Below are positions 44,347-54,631 of a stretch of 64,000 bases of DNA, one piece after another. The position numbers and the translations under genes are program-made. The notes beneath the pieces are model-generated. The model made no database searches, was not told the DNA's origin, and saw nothing but the letters and a program-made list of their open reading frames with translations. Each line of letters starts with the position of its first letter. Within the stretch, counting starts at the first letter, position 1. This DNA is from Halomonas ventosae (GTDB taxonomy: Bacteria > Pseudomonadota > Gammaproteobacteria > Pseudomonadales > Halomonadaceae), in the NCBI RefSeq assembly GCF_004361885.1, contig NZ_SNWH01000006.1, positions 62,001-126,000 of the forward strand, read 5' to 3'.

Positions 44347-44781
44347 ATGGAACGTGTCAGACTGAGCTTTCCCGCCGAACAGGTGATGCATCGCCACCCG
44401 CTGACGGTGCGCATCACCGACATGAACTATGGTCGCCATCTGGGCCATGATGCCCTGGTATCGCTGCTGCACGAGGCCCGCGTCGCGGCCCTCGCATCGC
44501 GCGATCTGCACGAGTGGAACCTGGGCGGCTATCCCAGCATGGCCGCGGATCTCGCTGTGCAGTACCAAGCCGAGACGCGTTGGCCCGATGCGCTGGTGGT
44601 GGAGACGGCCATTCCCGCGCCGGGGCGCAAGGCGATTAGCGTCTACCATCGCATCCTGCGTAAGGCCGATGGCGTGACGGTGGCTACTGCGCGTATCAAC
44701 CTGATGCTGGTCGAGGCGCAAAGCGGCCGGCCGGTAGCGATTCCGGACGCCGTGCGCGCTGCCCTGGCAGGAGTGAGCTGA
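44347..44781 (+). CDS. Hotdog-fold acyl-CoA thioesterase
   Basis: 144 residues of the 4-hydroxybenzoyl-CoA thioesterase/YbgC-like family: VRITDMNYGRHLGHDALVSLLHEAR matches the hotdog helix and its catalytic D/N region. The acyl substrate is unknown. Its stop overlaps the prkB start by one base (TGATG), so the two are translationally coupled. AGGAG precedes the ATG. Confidence 0.85.
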   Translation: MERVRLSFPAEQVMHRHPLTVRITDMNYGRHLGHDALVSLLHEARVAALASRDLHEWNLGGYPSMAADLAVQYQAETRWPDALVVETAIPAPGRKAISVYHRILRKADGVTVATARINLMLVEAQSGRPVAIPDAVRAALAGVS

Positions 44782-45653
44782 TGTCCCGGGAATATCCGAT
44801 CATCGCCCTGACCGGCTCTTCCGGTGCCGGCACCACCACCGTCAAGCGTACCTTCGAGCGCATGTTCGCCCGGGAAGCCGTGCATGCCGCCTTCGTCGAT
44901 GGTGACGCCTTTCACCGCTATACCCGACAGGAGCTGGCGCGGATCATCCTCGACGAGCCGGAGCGCAAGGACGAACTCTCCCACTTCGCCGTGGAGGCCA
45001 ATCTGCTCGACCGTCTCGAGGCGCTGTTCCAGGAGTACGGCGAACATGGCAATGGCACCTTCCGTCACTACATCCATGCCGAAGACAAGCAGATGATCGA
45101 GGCCGGCTGCCAGGTGGGCACCTTCACCGAGTGGCAACCGCTGCCTTGCGGCACGGACCTGCTGTTCTACGAGGGTCTGCATGGCGGGCTGGTCACCGCC
45201 GAGTTCGACATTGCCCGCCACGTGGATCTGCTGGTGGGGGTGGCGCCGACCATGAACCTGGAATGGATCCAGAAGATCGACCGCGACATGCGCCACCGCG
45301 GTTACTCCCAGGTCGCGGTGATCGAGACCATCCTGGGACGCATGGATGACTACGTGCGCTACATCCAACCGCAGTTCTCGCGCACCCATATCAATTTCCA
45401 GCGAGTGCCCACGGTGGATACCTCCAACCCCTTCGAGGTGCAGGATATTCCCACCGATGCCGAGTCCTTCGTGGTGATCCGCTTCCGCGATCCTGCCACG
45501 GTGGACTTCCCTTACCTGCTGGCAATGATCCAGGATGCCTTCATGAGCCGGCCGCACACCCTGGTGGTCCCAGGGTCGCGGTTGTCACTGGCCATGGAGC
45601 TAATCCTGGGCCCGCTGGTTCGCCATCTGCTCGCCCAGCGGCGCTTTCGCTGA
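44781..45653 (+). CDS. prkB: Phosphoribulokinase-family protein PrkB
   Basis: 290 residues. P-loop GSSGAGTTT (12-20), then the phosphoribulokinase domain (VDGDAFHRY, FYEGLHGGL, MNLEWIQKIDRD). Related to class I phosphoribulokinase, which makes ribulose 1,5-bisphosphate, but the window has no RuBisCO. In E. coli prkB lies near yhfA and crp, as here near an OsmC/YhfA gene. Its real substrate is uncertain. Confidence 0.9.
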   Translation: MSREYPIIALTGSSGAGTTTVKRTFERMFAREAVHAAFVDGDAFHRYTRQELARIILDEPERKDELSHFAVEANLLDRLEALFQEYGEHGNGTFRHYIHAEDKQMIEAGCQVGTFTEWQPLPCGTDLLFYEGLHGGLVTAEFDIARHVDLLVGVAPTMNLEWIQKIDRDMRHRGYSQVAVIETILGRMDDYVRYIQPQFSRTHINFQRVPTVDTSNPFEVQDIPTDAESFVVIRFRDPATVDFPYLLAMIQDAFMSRPHTLVVPGSRLSLAMELILGPLVRHLLAQRRFR

Positions 45654-45679
45654 CCCGAGACCCGACCGGAGGAACAACC

Positions 45680-46021
45680 ATGGATTGCCTGTTTTGCAAG
45701 ATCATCGACCGCGAGATTCCCGGCGACATCGTCTACGAGGACGACCAGGTGCTCGCCTTCAACGACATCAATCCTCAGGCCCCCACCCACATCCTGATCG
45801 TGCCCAAGCAGCACATCGCCACCCTCAACGACATCAAGGAGGACGATCTGGCGCTGGTCGGTCGTCTGCAATACACCGCTGCGAAGCTGGCATCGAAGCA
45901 GGGCTTTGCCGAGGACGGCTACCGGGTGGTGATGAACTGCAATGAGCAGGGTGGCCAGACCGTCTATCATATCCACATGCATCTGATGGGCGGGCGCCGC
46001 TTCACCTGGCCGGCTGGCTGA
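45680..46021 (+). CDS. hinT: HIT family nucleotide-binding protein (HinT-like)
   Basis: 113 residues. The histidine triad HIHMH is at 97-101; CLFCKII at 3-9 gives a possible zinc pair. HinT-type proteins hydrolyse AMP-lysine and related phosphoramidates. GGAGG lies upstream. Could be in one transcript with prkB, 26 bases away. Confidence 0.92.
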   Translation: MDCLFCKIIDREIPGDIVYEDDQVLAFNDINPQAPTHILIVPKQHIATLNDIKEDDLALVGRLQYTAAKLASKQGFAEDGYRVVMNCNEQGGQTVYHIHMHLMGGRRFTWPAG

Positions 46022-46094
46022 TCGACGCCCTGCGGCTCACCACCGCGGGCGACCGAGCCCACGACGCCTCAGCTGCCTTCTCGAGAGACCCGCC

Positions 46095-46733
46095 ATGCGC
46101 CTTTCCCGCACCGACAACCTGATCCACCAGTTCGATACCGTATTGAGAACCCTAGTGCCCCATGCGGCTGCGCCCTCGCGGCCGTCACCGGCGACCGCGG
46201 AGATCCACGACGAGCCGCTGAGCGACGAGCAGCGCCGACATGCCGCCGGGCTGATGCGCATCAACTACACCGGCGAGGTCTGCGCCCAGGCCCTCTACCA
46301 GGGCCAGGGATGCACTGCCAAGCTGCCTGAGGTGCGCGGCCAGATGGAGCAGGCCGCCCAGGAGGAGATCGACCATCTGGCCTGGTGCGACGCCCGGCTA
46401 CAGGAGCTGCATGACCGACCCAGCCTGCTTAACCCGCTGTTCTACGTGGCCTCCTTCGGCCTGGGGGCCACGGCTGGCGCCGTGGGCGACCGGGTCAGCC
46501 TGGGTTTCGTGGCGGCCACCGAGGAGCAGGTGGGCCACCACCTGGAGGAGCACCTGGTCAAGTTGCCGCCGGGGGACCAGCGCTCCCGGGCGGTGCTGCG
46601 CCAGATGGCCATCGACGAGGCCCACCACGCCCAGTTGGCCCTGGAAGCCGGCGGCGCCCGCTTCCCCGCCCCGGTCAAGCTGGGCATGAAGCTAATGTCG
46701 AAAGTGATGACCAAGAGCGTTTATCGCATCTGA
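46095..46733 (+). CDS. coq7: 2-polyprenyl-3-methyl-6-methoxy-1,4-benzoquinone monooxygenase Coq7
   Basis: 212 residues. Di-iron hydroxylase of ubiquinone synthesis (5-hydroxylation step), peripheral to the membrane. Iron ligands in the expected order: E61, E91 with H94 (EIDH), E143, and E175 with H178 (DEAHH). Uses a ferritin-like four-helix fold. Followed by repeat copy A. Confidence 0.95.
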   Translation: MRLSRTDNLIHQFDTVLRTLVPHAAAPSRPSPATAEIHDEPLSDEQRRHAAGLMRINYTGEVCAQALYQGQGCTAKLPEVRGQMEQAAQEEIDHLAWCDARLQELHDRPSLLNPLFYVASFGLGATAGAVGDRVSLGFVAATEEQVGHHLEEHLVKLPPGDQRSRAVLRQMAIDEAHHAQLALEAGGARFPAPVKLGMKLMSKVMTKSVYRI

Positions 46734-46764
46734 ACACGCTTGGCCAGTGGGTCGCTAGGGAAGC

Positions 46765-46846
46765 GGCGCTGGGGACAGGTCGTAGAGGGGGTTCTACGCC
46801 ATGGATGGCGTCGGTAGCGCCCAGGGAGGGGTTCACAGTGCCCCCT
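46765..46846 (+). repeat. Intergenic 80-bp repeat, copy A
   Basis: About 82 bp nearly identical to the reverse complement of copy B (47461-47535) and related to copy C (53656-53736). The core ACGCCATGGATGGCGTCGGT can form a short hairpin; ACAGG, AGAGGGGGT and GGGAGGGGTTCACAG blocks flank it. No ORF. It lies between the convergent coq7 and OsmC genes. Confidence 0.8.
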
Positions 46847-46913
46847 CGGCGGTCCGGCGCTCCGGGATCTGTCGCCAGAATAGCCGCTGGTGCGAGATCC
46901 TCCAGTAAAGTGC

Positions 46914-47333
46914 CTACTCCTCAACAATGGTGAAGGAGTGGGTGATCTTGACCCCGCCCTTGACCAGCATGATGGAGGCGCTGCAGTACTTCTCGGCCGA
47001 GAGTTCCACGGCGCGCGCCACTTGCTTCTCCTTCAGGCCCTTGCCGCTGACGGTGAAGTGCACGTGGATCCTGGTGAACACGCTGGGGATCTCGTCGGCG
47101 CGCTCGGCCTCGAGGCTGGCCACACAGTCGGTGACGTCGGCGCGGGCCTTGTCGAGGATATTGAGGACATCGAAGGAGGTGCAGGCGCCCATGCCCATCA
47201 GCAGCATCTCCATGGGCCGCGGGCCGGTGTTGTGTCCGCCGTGGTCGGGCGGGCCGTCGATCACCACGCTGTGGCCGCTGCCGCTCTCGGCAACGAATTG
47301 ACGACCATCGGTCCATTTCACGCTGGCTTTCAT
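46914..47333 (-). CDS. OsmC family protein (YhfA-like)
   Basis: 139 residues. The two cysteines of OsmC/Ohr peroxidases are present (C51 in MGACTSFD and C117 in EKYCSAS), so a thiol peroxidase function is possible, although YhfA members are uncharacterised. In enterics yhfA sits beside prkB and crp, as here near prkB and coq7. It is the only gene between repeat copies A and B. Confidence 0.9.
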   Translation of the reverse strand: MKASVKWTDGRQFVAESGSGHSVVIDGPPDHGGHNTGPRPMEMLLMGMGACTSFDVLNILDKARADVTDCVASLEAERADEIPSVFTRIHVHFTVSGKGLKEKQVARAVELSAEKYCSASIMLVKGGVKITHSFTIVEE

Positions 47334-47460
47334 GGGATCGGCTTCCTTCAGTTGAGTTCGATGACAGCAGGCCAGGCAGCATAGCAGCTGCGACTCCTGT
47401 GCTCAGCCCTGGTGCATTGCTCGGATATCGCTTGAGGCTTTATCGGCGACAGTCCTGGGA

Positions 47461-47535
47461 GGGGGCGCTGTGAACCCCTCCCTGGGCGCTACCGACGCCA
47501 TCCCTGGCGTAGGACCCCCTCTTCGGCCTGTCCCC
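47461..47535 (-). repeat. Intergenic 80-bp repeat, copy B
   Basis: About 75 bp in the opposite orientation to copy A; on the minus strand it shares the CCTACGCCAGGGATGGCGTC core and the GAGGGGTTCACAGCGCC block. Copies A and B thus form an inverted pair about 0.6 kb apart around the OsmC gene. Confidence 0.8.
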
Positions 47536-47553
47536 GATGCCTCTCGCTTCGAG

Positions 47554-49256
<1,703 letters not shown>

Positions 49257-49353
49257 CTGAACTCCTGGTGTGAGAGGGCGGGTGCGGTTGACGGCCCCCT
49301 GGAGGCCCCGCATGCTGAGTTCCCGGCCGCGTCGGTGATGGCCGAGCGCATGC

Positions 49354-49385
49354 TGGCAGGACAAGCCGGATGCGGCCTGTATAAT
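49354..49385 (+). promoter_or_regulatory. Promoter of the lptD operon
   Basis: Perfect TATAAT at 49380-49385 with a poor -35 (TGGCAG, 49354-49359, 20-base spacer), 32 bases before the lptD ATG. The -10 is convincing; the -35 is not. Confidence 0.5.
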
Positions 49386-49417
49386 ACCGATTCACCCCGC
49401 CAAGGACATCGTGGAGC

Positions 49418-51898
49418 ATGGGCAAGCGATTCTCGTGGACATGGACGACCCTGGCAGGCCTGGCCTGTACCGGCCTGGCGAGCGGGCCGCTGATGGCGGC
49501 GCCGCCCGAGTCGCTTCCGGCGGATCAGCTCGACTGGCAGCCGTGGGGCGAGGCGCGCCCCGCCGGCGAGCTGTGTAGCGGCCGCTACGTGATGCCGGAC
49601 TACCGGCTGCCGCCGCCGCCCGGCGATAAGGTCAGCAGCGAGTCCGACCGCGCCGACTACGGAGCCCAGGGCGATACGATGCTCACCGGTGAGGTGTTGC
49701 TGCGCCGTGGCACGGCGCAACTCGAGGCGCCCCAAGTGCGCGTACCCGGGCCCCGTGAGACTGCCTACGCCGAGGGGCCGCTGACGCTTCGCGATACTGG
49801 CCTGCTGGTGCGCGGCGAGGCCGCACAGCTATCGCTGACCGGCGATGCCGCGCGCATCGACACGGCCCACTACGTGGCCCACGAGCAGCACCTGCGGGGT
49901 GACGCGGTACGTCTGGCGCGTCTCGAGGATGGCCGCTACCGCCTCACCGAAGCGAGCTTCACCACCTGCGAGCCGGGCAGCGACCTCTGGCGCCTGGTGG
50001 GCAATGACATCCTGCTCGACCGCGAGCGCGGGGTGGGCACTGCCACCCATGCCCGACTGGAGGTAGGCAAGGTACCGGTCTTCTACTGGCCATGGGTGCG
50101 CTTCCCCCTCGACGAGCGCCGTCAGACCGGTTTTTTGTGGCCGGTGCTCGGCCTCTCCAGCGACTCGCTGGACTATGCCCAGCCCTTCTACTGGAACATC
50201 GCCCCCCATCATGACGCCACGCTCACGCCGCGCTGGATCAGCGACCGCGGCCTGCTGCTGGGCGGCGAGTACCGCTACCTGTTCGAGCAGAACGCGGGGC
50301 AGGTCGAGGGGGCCTATATCGCCAATGATCGCGCTGCGGCAGAGGATGCCTCCGCCGCCTCGGAACTGGATAACGGCGATGCTCGCTGGTACCTTGACTA
50401 TCGCCATGCGGGCCGTTTCGACGCCCGTACCCGCTACCAGTTGCGCTACGGGGCCGCCAGCGACGGGCGCTACTTCGACGACTTCGGACGCACCATCGGC
50501 GAGGGCGACATCGGCAGCTTGCCGAGGCTGGCCCAGCTCGACCACCGCGGTGACCGCTGGCAACTGCAGGCTAAGGCCCAGGGTTATCAGAAGCTCGACG
50601 ACCCGCTGCTCGAGCGCGACAAGCCCTTCTACCGCCTGCCGAGCCTGACCGCCAACGCCAACTGGGCAGAGGACAGTGGCCTCTACCAGCAGTGGCGCTC
50701 CAATGTTACCTACTTCTGGCGTGACGTGACGGCCAACGAGCAAGGCATCTATGAGGTCGGGGGGCGGCGCCAGCAGATCCCCATTGCCGAGGCGGCTAAC
50801 GGCACTCGACTGCATCTCGCCCCGGCTATGGGTTGGCGTTTCGACGCGAGCTGGGGCCACTTCGAGCCCCGCCTCGAATGGCTCGCCACCGCCTACCAGC
50901 TTGACTACGGCGATCGCCAGACCGCGCGCGACGAGTCTCTCACCCGCAGCGTGCCAGTGGGCAGCCTCGATGCCGGCCTGGAATTCGAGCGCGAACTCGA
51001 GCTGGATGGCCACGGCTACCGCCAGACCCTGGAGCCGCGGGTCAACTACGCCTATGTTCCGGCCCGCGACCAGAGTGAGTTTCCCGACTTCGATACCGCC
51101 GAGCAGGCCTTTTCCTGGAACCAACTCTGGTCGCCCCACCGTTTCAGCGGCAGCGACCGAGTGGGCGATCTCAATCGCGTCTCCGTCGGGCTCGAATCAC
51201 GATTGCTGGCCGATGCCACCGGCCGCGAGCGGCTCTCGCTGGGGCTGGGGCAGGCCTACTACCTGGAGGATCGCACCATCGACATGGCGGGCGACCCGGA
51301 TACCCTGCCGGATCCCGAGACCCGCGACATGGACTACTATCGGGCGACGCGCGATCGCTCGCCGCTGGTCACCCGGGCCGACTGGCAGATCACCGACCAC
51401 TGGCAAACGCGCTGGCAATGGCTCTACGACGACCGTCGTGAGCGGACCGAGAACACCTCGCTGGCCCTGCAGTATCGCGCCCCTGCCGGTCACGTGTTGA
51501 ACCTCGGCTACCGCTGGCAACTCGAAGGCTTCGATCCGTCCCTGGAGGACGAGGACGCCATCAACTACAACCGTGAGGAGATCGACGTCTCGTTTGCCTG
51601 GAAGGCCAGCCGCCGCCTGGACCTGATCGGACGGTTGCTCTACGACAATACCAACAGCCGTGCCCTGGATCAGTTGGCGGGTATCCAGTGGAACGACTGC
51701 TGTTATGGTCTGCAGCTGGTCTGGCGCGAATGGATCGACGACAACGACACCGCCAACACCATTCAGGACGACCTCACCGACCGCGGGGTATTCCTGCGCT
51801 TCGTGCTCAAGGGGTTGGGCGGCGTCGGCGGCAAGGCCGACAGCTACTTCTCTGAGGCGGTGCCGGGCTATCGTCCCGCCGCTCTCGGCCTGCCCTGA
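49418..51898 (+). CDS. lptD: LPS assembly outer membrane protein LptD
   Basis: 826 residues. Signal peptide to about residue 28 (GPLMAA), a beta-jellyroll domain (about 60-220) and a C-terminal 26-strand barrel. The four cysteines needed for its two disulfides are in place: C53, C184 and the adjacent pair C761-C762. With LptE it places lipopolysaccharide on the outer leaflet. First gene of lptD-surA-pdxA-rsmA-apaG-apaH. Confidence 0.96.
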   Translation: MGKRFSWTWTTLAGLACTGLASGPLMAAPPESLPADQLDWQPWGEARPAGELCSGRYVMPDYRLPPPPGDKVSSESDRADYGAQGDTMLTGEVLLRRGTAQLEAPQVRVPGPRETAYAEGPLTLRDTGLLVRGEAAQLSLTGDAARIDTAHYVAHEQHLRGDAVRLARLEDGRYRLTEASFTTCEPGSDLWRLVGNDILLDRERGVGTATHARLEVGKVPVFYWPWVRFPLDERRQTGFLWPVLGLSSDSLDYAQPFYWNIAPHHDATLTPRWISDRGLLLGGEYRYLFEQNAGQVEGAYIANDRAAAEDASAASELDNGDARWYLDYRHAGRFDARTRYQLRYGAASDGRYFDDFGRTIGEGDIGSLPRLAQLDHRGDRWQLQAKAQGYQKLDDPLLERDKPFYRLPSLTANANWAEDSGLYQQWRSNVTYFWRDVTANEQGIYEVGGRRQQIPIAEAANGTRLHLAPAMGWRFDASWGHFEPRLEWLATAYQLDYGDRQTARDESLTRSVPVGSLDAGLEFERELELDGHGYRQTLEPRVNYAYVPARDQSEFPDFDTAEQAFSWNQLWSPHRFSGSDRVGDLNRVSVGLESRLLADATGRERLSLGLGQAYYLEDRTIDMAGDPDTLPDPETRDMDYYRATRDRSPLVTRADWQITDHWQTRWQWLYDDRRERTENTSLALQYRAPAGHVLNLGYRWQLEGFDPSLEDEDAINYNREEIDVSFAWKASRRLDLIGRLLYDNTNSRALDQLAGIQWNDCCYGLQLVWREWIDDNDTANTIQDDLTDRGVFLRFVLKGLGGVGGKADSYFSEAVPGYRPAALGLP

Positions 51899-51929
51899 AC
51901 ATTCGATAATGACGAGAGGAAAGACAGAC

Positions 51930-52607
51930 ATGCGCAGTCGACGTATCGCCACCCTGGCGCTGGCCCTGTGTCTGGCCACCCTGCCGCTGGCGGGACAGGC
52001 CCAGGACGCCGGCGCCTCGGACTCCCGGCAGGTAGAGCGCCAGCCGCTGGAGCGCCAGCCGCTGGATCGCATCGTCGCGGTGGTCAATGACAGTGCCATC
52101 ATGCACAGCGAGCTCGAGGAGCGGGTCGACCAGACACGCGCCCAGATCGCTCGCCAGTCGCAGCAGGGCGTGCCCCCTGAAGACGTGCTGCGCCAGCAGG
52201 TGCTGGATCGCATGATCGTCGAGGAGATCCAACTGCAGCTGGCCCGTGATGCCAACCTGAGCGTTGACGACACCGAGCTCAATCGCCAGGTACGGGCTAT
52301 CGCCGAGAGCAACGGCATGACACTGGATCAGTTCGCCGATGCCCTCGAGGCCGACGGCCTCTCGCTGGCCGTGGTCCGCGACCAAGTACGCCGTGAACTG
52401 CTGATGCGCCAGCTCCAGCAGCGCCAGGTTGCCAGCCGCGTCAGCATCTCCGAGCGAGAGGTGGATCGCTTCATGGCCCAGCAGGGCGTCAGCCGCGAGC
52501 AGGCTCGCCAGGCGCTTTTTCAGCGCAAGGTCAATGCCGAGATGGAAGCGTGGATCCAGGAGATTCGCAGCCGCGCTTTCATCGACAATCGCCTCGCGGA
52601 GCGCTGA
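51930..52607 (+). CDS. surA: SurA-type periplasmic chaperone lacking both PPIase domains
   Basis: 225 residues against about 430 for E. coli SurA. A signal peptide (1-25, AGQAQ) is followed by the SurA N-domain (about 46-185; LDRIVAVVNDSAIMHSELEERV) that joins directly to the C-terminal helix (about 190-225; ALFQRKVNAEMEAWIQEIRSRAFI). Both parvulin domains are absent; the frame is intact and ends normally. In E. coli the N- and C-domains alone keep most chaperone activity. The linker carries a perfect 15-bp tandem duplication (52035-52064). It sits at the normal place between lptD and pdxA; its stop overlaps pdxA (TGATG). Confidence 0.92.
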   Translation: MRSRRIATLALALCLATLPLAGQAQDAGASDSRQVERQPLERQPLDRIVAVVNDSAIMHSELEERVDQTRAQIARQSQQGVPPEDVLRQQVLDRMIVEEIQLQLARDANLSVDDTELNRQVRAIAESNGMTLDQFADALEADGLSLAVVRDQVRRELLMRQLQQRQVASRVSISEREVDRFMAQQGVSREQARQALFQRKVNAEMEAWIQEIRSRAFIDNRLAER

Positions 52608-53653
52608 TGGCGACGGCTAACATTCCGCTGCTGGCCCTGACCTGTGGCGAACCGGCGGGCATCGGGCCGGAGCTCGCAGTGATGCTGGTCGCCGACGAAG
52701 TGCCGTCGGCACGGCTGGTGGCGGTGGGCGACCCGGCGCTGCTGGCCGAGCGTGCTGCGCTGCTCGGCCGCCGGGTGGAGGTCCGCGTGCTGACGCCCGA
52801 CGAGCCTGTACCGGCACCGCGGCGCGGCGTGCTGCCGGTATGGCCGGTGGCGCTGCGGGCCCCCTCACAGCCTGGCCGGCTCGAGCCGGCCAATGCCGGC
52901 CATGTGCTCGAAACTCTGGACGTGGCGATCGCTGCGTGTCTCTCCGGTCACGCCGCCGGCATGGTCACCACCCCCTTGCACAAGGGCGTGATCCTCGATG
53001 CCGGCCATGTCGGCTTCACCGGCCACACCGAGTACCTGCGCGATGCCTGCGGGATGAAGGAGGTGGTGATGATGCTCGCCACCGATAGCGCCCTGCATGC
53101 CCGCGGGCCGGGCATGTTGGCCCTGAGGGTGGCGCTGGCCACTACCCACCTGCCGCTGCGCGAGGTGGCCGACGCCATCACTGCGCCCCGGCTCGAACGC
53201 CTGCTGCGCATCCTTTACGCCGACCTGCAGCGCTGGTTCGGCGTGGTGGCACCGCGTATCGCCGTGTGCGGCCTCAATCCCCATGCTGGGGAGGGCGGCC
53301 ACCTGGGCCGCGAGGAGCTGGACGTGATCATTCCCACCCTGGAGGGCCTGCGTGCCGAGGGGCTGGCCCTTGATGGCCCCCTGCCCGCCGATACCCTGTT
53401 CACTCCGCGCCACCTCGAGGGCGTCGATGCGGTGCTGGCCATGTACCATGACCAGGGCCTGCCGGTGCTGAAGTATGCCGGCTTCGGCCGCGCCGCCAAT
53501 ATCACCCTGGGGTTGCCGCTGGTGCGCACTTCGGTGGATCACGGCACCGCCCTTGACCTGGCCGGCACGGGGCGCGCCGATCTCGGCAGCCTGCGGGTGG
53601 CGGTGGCGCTGGCCGCCCAGATGGCTGGACGTTCCACTACGACACCTGCGTGA
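52607..53653 (+). CDS. pdxA: 4-hydroxythreonine-4-phosphate dehydrogenase PdxA
   Basis: 348 residues, vitamin B6 synthesis: NAD-dependent oxidation of 4-phospho-hydroxythreonine. Family motifs: TCGEPAGIGPE, TTPLHKGVI, GFTGHTEYL, CGLNPHAGEGG, AMYHDQGLPVLKY, VRTSVDHGTA. Zinc-binding histidines lie in the last three. One-base overlap with surA. Confidence 0.96.
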   Translation: MATANIPLLALTCGEPAGIGPELAVMLVADEVPSARLVAVGDPALLAERAALLGRRVEVRVLTPDEPVPAPRRGVLPVWPVALRAPSQPGRLEPANAGHVLETLDVAIAACLSGHAAGMVTTPLHKGVILDAGHVGFTGHTEYLRDACGMKEVVMMLATDSALHARGPGMLALRVALATTHLPLREVADAITAPRLERLLRILYADLQRWFGVVAPRIAVCGLNPHAGEGGHLGREELDVIIPTLEGLRAEGLALDGPLPADTLFTPRHLEGVDAVLAMYHDQGLPVLKYAGFGRAANITLGLPLVRTSVDHGTALDLAGTGRADLGSLRVAVALAAQMAGRSTTTPA

Positions 53654-53655
53654 GG

Positions 53656-53736
53656 GACGCTGGGGGCAAGCCGAAGAGGAGGTCCTACGCCATGGATGGC
53701 GTCGGTAGCGTACAAGGATGTATTTACAGCGCCTCA
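53656..53736 (+). repeat. Intergenic 80-bp repeat, copy C
   Basis: About 81 bp with the same order of blocks as copy A (GGGGGCAAGCCGAAGAGGAG, CCTACGCCATGGATGGCGTC, then GGATGTATTTACAGCGCC). It shows the more widespread variant in which the last block contains TGTATTTACAG instead of GGGGTTCACAG. It lies between pdxA and rsmA. Confidence 0.75.
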
Positions 53737-53812
53737 TCGCAGGTTTGCCACCAGATCAGTGCCGATTTTCGCCGAAATCGCATACAAGTTTAAGACAGAA
53801 GGACACCCCTGA

Positions 53813-54631
53813 ATGGCATCTCCCTCCCCGGTTCACCGGGCCCGCAAGCGCTTCGGCCAGAACTTCCTGCGCGACCCTGGCATCATCTCGCGCATCGTGC
53901 GCGCCATCGGGCCCCGTCCCGGTGACCGGCTGGTGGAGATCGGCCCCGGCCAGGGGGCGCTGACCGAGCCGCTGCTCGAGGCGGCCGGTGGCCATCTCGA
54001 GGTGATCGAGCTCGACCGCGACCTGATTCCCGGGCTGCGGGTGCAGTTCTTCGACAAGCCCGGTTTGGTCATCCACGAGGGCGACGCCCTCAAGGTGAAC
54101 TTCCGGGCCCTGAGGGGCGAAGGGGCGGCGCTGCGGGTGGTGGGCAACCTGCCCTACAATATCTCCACGCCGCTGATCGTCCACCTGCTGGCAGCCGGCG
54201 ATGACGTGGCCGACATGCACTTCATGCTGCAAAAGGAGGTGGTCGAGCGCCTGGCCGCCGTCCCGGGCGGCCCCGAGTGGGGGCGGCTCTCGATGATGGC
54301 GCAATATCACTGCCAGGTCGACGCGCTGTTCACGGTGCCGCCGGAGGCCTTCGTGCCGCGCCCCAAGGTAGCGTCGGCGATCGTGCGCCTCACGCCCCAT
54401 GCTACGCTGCCGCATGCGGCCCGCGATGAGTCGCTGCTCTTCGACCTGGTGCGCCAGGCCTTCGGCCAGCGCCGCAAGACCCTGCGCAACAACCTCAAGG
54501 GGCGCATCGACACCGTGGCCCTCGAGGCGCTGGGCATCGACCCGGGGCGGCGACCCCAGACACTGTGCATCGAGGAATTCGTGCGTATCGCCAACCACCT
54601 GGCCGCGGCCGGGCAAGGAGATGCCTCATGA
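53813..54631 (+). CDS. rsmA: 16S rRNA dimethyladenosine transferase RsmA (KsgA)
   Basis: 272 residues. Dimethylates A1518 and A1519 of 16S rRNA. SAM motif I VEIGPGQGALTEPLL, catalytic NLPYNISTPL and FVPRPKV are present. The apaG start lies in the last codons (ATGA overlap). Confidence 0.97.
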   Translation: MASPSPVHRARKRFGQNFLRDPGIISRIVRAIGPRPGDRLVEIGPGQGALTEPLLEAAGGHLEVIELDRDLIPGLRVQFFDKPGLVIHEGDALKVNFRALRGEGAALRVVGNLPYNISTPLIVHLLAAGDDVADMHFMLQKEVVERLAAVPGGPEWGRLSMMAQYHCQVDALFTVPPEAFVPRPKVASAIVRLTPHATLPHAARDESLLFDLVRQAFGQRRKTLRNNLKGRIDTVALEALGIDPGRRPQTLCIEEFVRIANHLAAAGQGDAS

